A stretch of 20,273 nt of DNA, taken from the NCBI GenBank assembly GCA_947631305.1, contig CANRKV010000010.1, forward strand, positions 1 to 20,273, written 5' to 3'. Made by a program: the position numbers and the translations under genes. How positions within the stretch are numbered: position 1 is the first letter of the stretch; the number at the start of each line of letters is the position of its first letter. The stretch comes from an uncultured Jeotgalicoccus sp. (lineage in GTDB: Bacteria; Bacillota; Bacilli; Staphylococcales; Salinicoccaceae). This document shows positions 15,645 through 20,273 of the stretch, in pieces. The notes beneath the pieces are model-generated. The model did no database searches and was not told the origin of the DNA. It saw only the letters and a program-made list of their open reading frames with translations.

Positions 15645-16652
15645 TTAATCTAATGAATCCGATACTTTAACGATCTGCTTGCCGAAATTATCTCCGGTAA
15701 AGAGGTTTCTAAAAGCCTCGGGCAGTTTATCGAATCCTTCAGCAATCGATACTTCGGATTTAATTTTACCTTCCTGAATCCACTGTGCGAGCTGCTTACT
15801 CGTGTTTTCAGCATCATCTTCAAACTGCGCAACAAGGAACCCCTGCATCAATGCCTGTGATTTAATTAATTTCTGCTGCACGCGTGGACCGTTATCTTCT
15901 TTACTGTTGTACGAAGAAATCGCCCCGCAGACAGGAATCCTTGCGAATCTGTTCAGGTGATTAAACACTTCATCAGAAACAGTGCCGCCGACATTTTCAA
16001 AGTATACATCAATGCCATCAGGTACAGCTTCAGCTAACTTATCTTTGAAATTATCTGCTTTATAGTCGACGCCGGCGTCGAAACCTAAAGTTTCAGTAAG
16101 ATAGTTCACTTTCTTAGAACCGCCGGCAATTCCGACAACTCGTGCGCCTTTAATTTTAGCGATCTGACCGACAACAGAACCGACAGCACCTGAAGCTGCG
16201 GACACTACAACAGTTTCACCTTCCTCTGGTTTACCGATGTTGAGTAAGCCGCCGTAAGCAGTGTGGCCGGGCATACCGAGTGTACTTAAATATAAATGGA
16301 TGGGTACATCGGTTGATGATACTTTCTGAACATTCTCAGCTGCAGCCGTATTATATTTTTTCCATGATAATCTGCCTGTCACGACGTCATTTTCTCTAAA
16401 ACCATCAGCATTTGATTCGACAACTCTGCCGACGATATGACCGTTTAAAGGCTCATCTATATTAAAAGGCTTCGCATAAGATTTCGCATCATTCATACGT
16501 CCGCGCATATATGGATCGACTGAAATATAAACACTTTCTATTAAAAGTTCATTACTCTCAGGTTTTTTTATATCCGTCTCTTCAAATCTGAAAACATCAT
16601 CACCCGGAAGACCTTCCGGACGTTTAGCTAAAACAAGCTGTTCATTTTTCAA
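15645..16652 (-). CDS. NADP-dependent MDR oxidoreductase (CurA/YfmJ-like, zinc-independent)
   Basis: 335 residues from TTG 16652, which has AGGAGG six bases upstream; the ATG-started frame to 16685 would put that ribosome binding site inside the gene. N-terminus KNEQLVLAKRPEGLP and ISVDPYMRGRM are typical of the leukotriene-B4 dehydrogenase/curcumin reductase group of medium-chain dehydrogenases. Rossmann motif AASGAVGSVVGQIAKIKG at about 148-165. No catalytic zinc-ligand pattern is present. These enzymes reduce the double bond of alpha,beta-unsaturated ketones and aldehydes with NADPH, and are commonly linked to electrophile detoxification. It lies downstream of an OYE-family gene on the same strand, but a terminator separates them. 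Confidence 0.88.
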   Translation of the reverse strand: MKNEQLVLAKRPEGLPGDDVFRFEETDIKKPESNELLIESVYISVDPYMRGRMNDAKSYAKPFNIDEPLNGHIVGRVVESNADGFRENDVVTGRLSWKKYNTAAAENVQKVSSTDVPIHLYLSTLGMPGHTAYGGLLNIGKPEEGETVVVSAASGAVGSVVGQIAKIKGARVVGIAGGSKKVNYLTETLGFDAGVDYKADNFKDKLAEAVPDGIDVYFENVGGTVSDEVFNHLNRFARIPVCGAISSYNSKEDNGPRVQQKLIKSQALMQGFLVAQFEDDAENTSKQLAQWIQEGKIKSEVSIAEGFDKLPEAFRNLFTGDNFGKQIVKVSDSLD

Positions 16653-16740
16653 AATAATCCTCCTCAAAATACTGTGTAATTGCATACGTAATAATAATAC
16701 CCTTAAATAGGCAGGTTCAATTATTGATTGCAGGTGAAAT

Positions 16741-16783
16741 AAAAAATTCCATGAACTTTGTCGCAGTGACAGAGTTCATGAAA
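16741..16783 (-). terminator. Terminator of the OYE gene
   Basis: On the minus strand a stem with arms at 16747-16764 and about 16768-16783 (ATGAACT pairs with AGTTCAT, TGTC with GACA) is followed by a run of six T. It lies just past the stop codon at 16797. Confidence 0.82.
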
Positions 16784-16796
16784 CTAAATAAATCAG

Positions 16797-17987
16797 CTAT
16801 TCTTCATCCGCCAGTCGTCTGAGTTCATCGCGGGTTTCTTGCGGCAGTCCTTCGCCGTAGTCCATCATGCGTACAATATCTTTAAATGCGGCTTTTGGAA
16901 TTTTTAAATCATCCAGATCGGCAATAGTGAACTGCAAATCAATTTCGTCTTCACGGCCGTCCCGCAGTTTAGGCACAAAGTCCGGTTCTGTAATGAACGG
17001 GCTGGAGGCACCGACCATATCTGCATATTCCAGTGCTTCCAATGCTTTGTCCGGTGTGTTCACGCCGCCTGTTGCCATCATCGGGATTCTGCCTTTAACG
17101 TGTTCATAAACGACTTTGTTCACCGGCTGTCCCTGATAAGGTCCCGCTGCACGGACTTCATTCTGATAAATATTGCGTCCCCAGCTCGCAATCGCCAGAT
17201 AGTGGATATCTGTAATTTCCTCAGCCCAATCGACAAATTGTAAAAAGTCTTCCACGCTGTAGCCGGCATCATCGCCGCGTGTTTCTTCCGGCGTGCCTCT
17301 GAATCCAAATATAAAGTCTTCAGGTGCTTCTGCTTTAATCACGTCACTCACTGCTTTAATTACTTCAAGGCCGAAGCGGGAGCGGTTTTGAAGGGTATCT
17401 GCACCGTATTCATCGTCCCGCTCATTTGAGAACTTCGAGAAAAATGTTTGTATTAACAGGCGCTGTGCCGCAGATATTTCAATGCCGTCGAATCCTGCTT
17501 CGATTGCCCGTCCTGCAGCATCAGCATATTGCTGAATCACCGTATCAATTTTACGTTTTGTCATCGGCAGTACCTGGTGCTTAATAGGTGTATTTAATTC
17601 CATAAAGCTCGGACCGTAAACAACACCGAGATCCAATATTGCCTGGTTTGAAAAACGTCCGGCGTGTGTTAATTGAATAATCGCTTTAGCACCGTCTTTT
17701 TTCATCGCTGCAGCCAGTTTTTTAAGACCTGGAACAGTCCGGTCATCCGCAACACTGAAGCCGTACTCAAACAGCTGACCGTACGGTTCAATATAAGCGG
17801 CTCCCGTAACCTGGATTGGTGCTGCTGCTGCGCGTCTTCTATGATAGAGTTCATCTTCTTCAGTAACATAGCCGTCGATTGTCGATGAGTTTGTAATCAT
17901 CGGCGACAGGACGAAGCGGTTTGACAGTTCAATTCCATTCGATAAAAGTAAAGGTTCAAATAACGGTGAGTATTTTTTATTCATCAT
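16797..17987 (-). CDS. Old Yellow Enzyme family NADH:flavin oxidoreductase with an atypical active site
   Basis: 396-residue FMN TIM-barrel. The N-terminus (SPLFEPLLLSNG, RFVLSPMITNSS), IIQLTHAGR (103-111), the GFDGIEI strand, FSNERDDEYGAD and the C-terminal phosphate-binding region (MATGGV, DMVGASSPF) place it in the OYE/2,4-dienoyl-CoA reductase-like family. The segment that normally reads HxxHGYL reads S172-A-A-Q175-R-L177, so both substrate-anchoring histidines and the following tyrosine (H164, H167, Y169 in B. subtilis YqjM) are replaced, and the YqjM Cys26 position is Ile. It lies divergent from the GcvH-L gene group, and an OYE-like enzyme belongs to the described S. aureus SirTM locus. 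Start ATG 17987 or the adjacent ATG 17984. Substrate unknown. Confidence 0.85.
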   Translation of the reverse strand: MMNKKYSPLFEPLLLSNGIELSNRFVLSPMITNSSTIDGYVTEEDELYHRRRAAAAPIQVTGAAYIEPYGQLFEYGFSVADDRTVPGLKKLAAAMKKDGAKAIIQLTHAGRFSNQAILDLGVVYGPSFMELNTPIKHQVLPMTKRKIDTVIQQYADAAGRAIEAGFDGIEISAAQRLLIQTFFSKFSNERDDEYGADTLQNRSRFGLEVIKAVSDVIKAEAPEDFIFGFRGTPEETRGDDAGYSVEDFLQFVDWAEEITDIHYLAIASWGRNIYQNEVRAAGPYQGQPVNKVVYEHVKGRIPMMATGGVNTPDKALEALEYADMVGASSPFITEPDFVPKLRDGREDEIDLQFTIADLDDLKIPKAAFKDIVRMMDYGEGLPQETRDELRRLADEE

Positions 17988-18018
17988 GCTGCTCCTTTTA
18001 TACGTATCATATTGTGAT

Positions 18019-18054
18019 TACTTTCAAAGTAGCAATCTATAAAATTATTGTCAA
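18019..18054 (-). promoter_or_regulatory. Promoter of the OYE gene with palindromic operator candidate
   Basis: Minus strand TTGACA (18049-18054), 17-base spacer, TACTTT (18026-18031). The -10 forms half of a perfect 13-base palindrome TACTTTCAAAGTA (18019-18031), well placed for a repressor. The layout resembles operators of thiol/quinone-sensing repressors of OYE genes in Firmicutes, but the sequence is not a recognised consensus. Confidence 0.6.
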
Positions 18055-18079
18055 TATTGAGCGCTTTTAATTTGAGCAG

Positions 18080-18099
18080 ACCTGCTGAGTTCAACAGGT
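18080..18099. promoter_or_regulatory. 20-base imperfect palindrome between the divergent operons
   Basis: ACCTGCTGAGTTCAACAGGT is symmetric at 16 of 20 positions (ACCTG-x-TGA-xx-TCA-x-CAGGT). It has no T-run after it on either strand, and lies just upstream of a weak extended -10-like TGTGATACAAT (18103-18113) for the plus-strand genes. Candidate operator. Confidence 0.4.
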
Positions 18100-18146
18100 T
18101 ACTGTGATACAATCATAATATTATGAAATGGTGTGAGGGTTAATAA

Positions 18147-18569
18147 ATGAAGCAATTACTGGATGTTTCAAATTTGAGTAATATAGAGTTTACCGGTGTT
18201 TCTTTTATCGATGATATCGTCGGACTTGGCGAGAAACGCATTACAATTGATATGCAGCATTTCAAAGAGTTGGATATCAAGTCAGACAAAATTAAGCTGG
18301 TCATAAACCGGAAGTCATTAAATGAATATAAAGAAGAGCGCAATAAGGAGCTTCTCCTGCATGAAAATTATGCAGAGTTCGATCATCTGAACAGTATGCT
18401 TGCTATGCTGGAACATGATTTTATAAGTATTGACAGAATTAAACTGTTCTATCTGGATAATGAAAAAATTTCAGGTGAATATGTCATTGATACATCAGAT
18501 GAGGACCAGATCGATATGAAGAGCGAAGTCTATGACGCATCACTGATCTTAAAAGTAGTGTCTGTATAA
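18147..18569 (+). CDS. Hypothetical protein at the head of the LLM - gcvH-L group
   Basis: 140 residues that I do not recognise. It is soluble and acidic, with no signal peptide, membrane segment or cysteine pair. Predicted mixed strands and helices: N-terminal SNIEFTGVSFIDDIVGLG and KRITIDM look like beta-strands, about 58-90 is a charged helix (NEYKEERNKELLLHENYAEF), and the C-terminal third returns to strands (IKLFYLDNEKISGEYVID). ATG 18147 has GTGAGGG nine bases upstream. The stop codon lies 22 bases before the monooxygenase start with no terminator between, so it is probably the first gene of that operon. Coding is supported by codon use, full-length frame and spacing. A dedicated role in the lipoyl/ADP-ribosylation locus is only inference. 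Confidence 0.7.
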   Translation: MKQLLDVSNLSNIEFTGVSFIDDIVGLGEKRITIDMQHFKELDIKSDKIKLVINRKSLNEYKEERNKELLLHENYAEFDHLNSMLAMLEHDFISIDRIKLFYLDNEKISGEYVIDTSDEDQIDMKSEVYDASLILKVVSV

Positions 18570-18591
18570 TCACGTAAAGGATTTGTTTAAA

Positions 18592-19608
18592 ATGCTTAAA
18601 TTAAATGTACTTGATTATGCTGTTATCGACGAAGGCGAGACTGCGAATGACGCACTGAAAAATACAGTGAAACTGGCACAAAAAGCCGAACAGTTTGGCT
18701 ATAGCCGTTTTTGGATGGCTGAACACCATGATGTGAATGCTTTTGCCAGCAGCAGTCCCGAATTAATAATGATGCACATACTCGGTAAAACATCATCAAT
18801 CAGGCTCGGTTCGGGCGGTGTAATGGTTCCGCATTACAGTCCCTTGAAAGTTGCAGAAAACTTCAGGGTAATGGAAAGCTTATACCCGGGGAGAGTGGAT
18901 CTCGGTATCGGGAATACGCTCGGCACGCCTGCTGTGAATAAGTCGATGAACGAAATGCGGCCGCGGAAACAGCGTTATGAAGAAAATATCAGCGACATAA
19001 AAAAATACGTTACAAACACTGACGACGAATCTCACCGTTTTAATGAAGTCACTGCGAATCCAACGGGGGAGACGAATCCGGAAATGTGGGTGCTCAGCAC
19101 AAGCGTCCGGACAGCGGAACTCGCTGCACGACAGGGTATCGGTTTTACATTTGGATTGTTTCCTCACGCTTCAAAAGATAAGACAGCAGTCGGGAAAGAG
19201 GCTGCGCGTATCTACAGAGAAAAATTTGTACCGTCACCGGTTATGCAGAAACCATTAGTTATGGTATCACCATTTGTCGTTGTTGCTGACACAAATGCCG
19301 AAGCGAAAGAACTCGCAAAAGCGCTCGATTTATGGCTTCTCGGCAAAATGAACTTTAGTGAATTTGAAAGGTTTCCATCTGTTGAAACTGCAGAGAAATA
19401 CACTTATACTATAGAAGAACTTCAGAAGCTCGAGGCTAACCGCTCGCGTATGATAGTGGGAGATTCAAAGAGCGTAAAATATCAGCTGGAAGAACTGGCA
19501 GAAACGTTCGGCGCTGATGAACTACTGCTGATACCGCTTATGCCCGGTGCTGCAAACAGGCAGCGTGCGCTTGAATTAGTATCATCGGAATTTCAATTAA
19601 AAAAATAG
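18592..19608 (+). CDS. Luciferase-like monooxygenase (LLM, MsnO8-type)
   Basis: 338-residue bacterial-luciferase-family TIM barrel, probably FMN-dependent. Signature GYSRFWMAEHH (36-46), SIRLGSGGVM strand, SPLKVAENF, and PGRVDLGIGN. It starts at ATG 18592, ten bases after AAAGGA; the TTG at 18583 sits almost on that sequence and is unlikely. It lies 14 bases upstream of gcvH-L with a shared transcript. An LLM oxidoreductase is part of the described SirTM-linked gene group of S. aureus, where its substrate is unknown; GcvH-L-bound lipoamide has been suggested as linking redox chemistry to the locus. Confidence 0.88.
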   Translation: MLKLNVLDYAVIDEGETANDALKNTVKLAQKAEQFGYSRFWMAEHHDVNAFASSSPELIMMHILGKTSSIRLGSGGVMVPHYSPLKVAENFRVMESLYPGRVDLGIGNTLGTPAVNKSMNEMRPRKQRYEENISDIKKYVTNTDDESHRFNEVTANPTGETNPEMWVLSTSVRTAELAARQGIGFTFGLFPHASKDKTAVGKEAARIYREKFVPSPVMQKPLVMVSPFVVVADTNAEAKELAKALDLWLLGKMNFSEFERFPSVETAEKYTYTIEELQKLEANRSRMIVGDSKSVKYQLEELAETFGADELLLIPLMPGAANRQRALELVSSEFQLKK

Positions 19609-19622
19609 AAAGAAGGATAACA

Positions 19623-19955
19623 ATGAAAAAAGTTGCTAACTATTTATGGGTTGAAAAAAACGGCGAGGAGTACACGCTTATTATGACTCCGGAGTTACAG
19701 GACGACATCGGAACAGTCGGCTTTGTAGAATTTACAAAAGCTGAAGAAGTAGCTAAAAACGATTCACTGCTTGAATTGGAAGCTTCTAAAACAGTACTTG
19801 ATCTGGCATCACCATTAGCAGGTAAAATTGTTGCTGTAAATGACAAAGCGACAGATGAGCCGACATTATTAAACTCGGCAAAAGCTGATGAGAGCTGGGT
19901 TGTTAAGCTTACTGGTGTTGACGAAGCTGAATTCAATGCGCTTGCTGATGCTTAA
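19623..19955 (+). CDS. GcvH-L, glycine cleavage H-like lipoyl carrier protein
   Basis: 110 residues, shorter than canonical GcvH (about 125-130). The lipoyl-lysine is K56 in LEASKTVLDLASPLAGKIV, within the biotinyl/lipoyl hairpin fold. MTPELQDDIGTVGFVEF (21-37) contains D27, the position reported as ADP-ribosylated in S. aureus GcvH-L. A stand-alone gene beside a zinc-macrodomain gene, rather than gcvT or gcvP, marks it as GcvH-L. Expected partners are LplA2 (lipoylation), SirTM (ADP-ribosylation) and the macrodomain hydrolase (removal). GAAGGAT lies five bases before ATG 19623. Confidence 0.93.
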   Translation: MKKVANYLWVEKNGEEYTLIMTPELQDDIGTVGFVEFTKAEEVAKNDSLLELEASKTVLDLASPLAGKIVAVNDKATDEPTLLNSAKADESWVVKLTGVDEAEFNALADA

Positions 19956-19975
19956 TTAAAGCTAAATTTATATTC

Positions 19976-20022
19976 AAAGGCTCGCATTCATATGTATTTA
20001 CATAGGATGTGAGCCTTTTTTT
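19976..20022 (+). terminator. Strong intrinsic terminator between gcvH-L and the macrodomain gene
   Basis: AAAGGCTC (19976-19983) pairs with GAGCCTTT (20011-20018). The stem continues with CAT/ATG and a G-T pair to an apical ATGT-ATTT-ACAT hairpin. Seven T (20016-20022) end it, 18 bases before the macrodomain ATG, leaving no room for a separate promoter. It could limit downstream expression or act as an attenuator. Confidence 0.85.
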
Positions 20023-20040
20023 AGAATTGGGTGATAGTAA

Positions 20041-20273
20041 ATGATGAGTCAGACAGACAGACTGCATTTTTTAATTTCTTATATGCAGCAGGAAAATAAT
20101 ACAGAACAATCAGTGCCTAAGGAATTCGATGAGCGGTTTGAAGTTTTTCGCGGACTGGCAAATGAACGTCCCGCAGTAAAAATCAGCCGTGAATTTCTCG
20201 ATGTGCAGAATGCATTTTTATCTGAATATAATGCTGACGGTGTGACAGATTTTAAATCTCTTGAACCTGTCTC
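20041..20273 (+). CDS. Zinc-dependent macrodomain protein (SirTM-linked ADP-ribosyl hydrolase), 5' part
   Basis: 77 residues are visible, the frame running off the window. The N-terminal part (RLHFLISYMQQEN, VPKEFDERFEVFRGLANERPA, SREFLDVQNAFLSEY, GVTDFKSLEPV) resembles the helical N-terminal region of the SirTM-associated zinc-macrodomain proteins; the macro fold and zinc ligands lie beyond the edge. In S. aureus this enzyme removes ADP-ribose from GcvH-L. GGGTGAT lies six bases before ATG 20041; a second ATG follows at once. The assignment rests on N-terminal similarity plus position directly after gcvH-L. Confidence 0.8.
   Translation, partial: MMSQTDRLHFLISYMQQENNTEQSVPKEFDERFEVFRGLANERPAVKISREFLDVQNAFLSEYNADGVTDFKSLEPV

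Noticed and set aside
18056..18070. cre-like AAAAGCGCT upstream of the OYE promoter
   Set aside because: Only the core matches; three positions of the 14-base consensus fail and it lies upstream of the -35.
18080..18099. Reading the 20-base palindrome as a terminator
   Set aside because: No T-run follows on either strand and it lies between divergent genes, so an operator is more plausible.
1..20273. Mobile elements, CRISPR arrays, tRNA or rRNA genes, riboswitches
   Set aside because: Reading both strands I found no transposase or integrase motifs, no regularly spaced repeats, no tRNA-like cloverleaf and no recognisable riboswitch core.

Overview
The window looks like a low-to-mid GC Gram-positive coccus of the family Staphylococcaceae, more likely a Jeotgalicoccus/Salinicoccus/Nosocomiicoccus-type relative than Staphylococcus itself. 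The clues are an IruO-like siderophore reductase, an RlmCD-type rRNA methyltransferase, a GcvH-L/zinc-macrodomain locus of the staphylococcal SirTM type, strong GGAGG ribosome binding sites with several TTG starts, a perfect 7-1-7 Fur box and canonical CcpA cre sequences. The genus is an inference. Apart from the two ends, the genes are intact. I see no insertion sequence, phage gene, tRNA, rRNA or CRISPR array.

Layout, left to right. (1) 1-1109, minus: a muconate cycloisomerase (catB-like) that lacks only its last codons. Its promoter carries a perfect cre overlapping the -35 box. (2) 1327-5063, plus: three separate genes, for an ExoIII-type AP endonuclease, a DUF819 membrane protein and a DHA2-type MFS exporter, the first two followed by and the third sharing intrinsic terminators. 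(3) 5084-6043, minus: a PLP-dependent threonine/serine dehydratase with a near-consensus cre. (4) 6331-7666, plus: a coupled pair, a HAAS(DUF1700)-DUF4097 protein and a CXXC-CXXC zinc-ribbon membrane protein. (5) 7707-10230, minus: a compact PadR - DUF2812 - ABC ATPase - ABC permease operon with a repeat array over its promoter. (6) 10430-11870: an iron-containing alcohol dehydrogenase and a small glycine-rich membrane protein, convergent on one long palindrome. (7) 12079-14072, plus: an iron module of siderophore-binding lipoprotein and IruO-like reductase under a strong promoter and a Fur box. (8) 14186-15589, plus: a 23S rRNA m5U methyltransferase.

(9) 15645-20273 is the most interesting region. 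A zinc-independent MDR/curcumin-reductase-like enzyme and an Old Yellow Enzyme (OYE) homologue lie on the minus strand. Divergent from them is a plus-strand group: an unrecognised 140-aa protein, a luciferase-like monooxygenase, the lipoyl-carrier protein GcvH-L, and the start of a zinc-type macrodomain hydrolase. This matches the extended lipoylation/ADP-ribosylation (SirTM) locus known from S. aureus and streptococci, in which GcvH-L is lipoylated by LplA2 and then reversibly ADP-ribosylated by SirTM and the macrodomain protein. sirTM and lplA2 would be expected just beyond the right edge. Points not explained by the described system are the 140-aa gene at the head of the group, a strong intrinsic terminator between gcvH-L and the macrodomain gene, operator-like palindromes between the divergent genes, and an OYE homologue in which the usual substrate-anchoring histidines are replaced.

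No stretch of 300 bases or more lacks a gene. The longest intergenic region (6044-6330) holds a cre candidate, a nested inverted repeat and a short open frame without a ribosome binding site.
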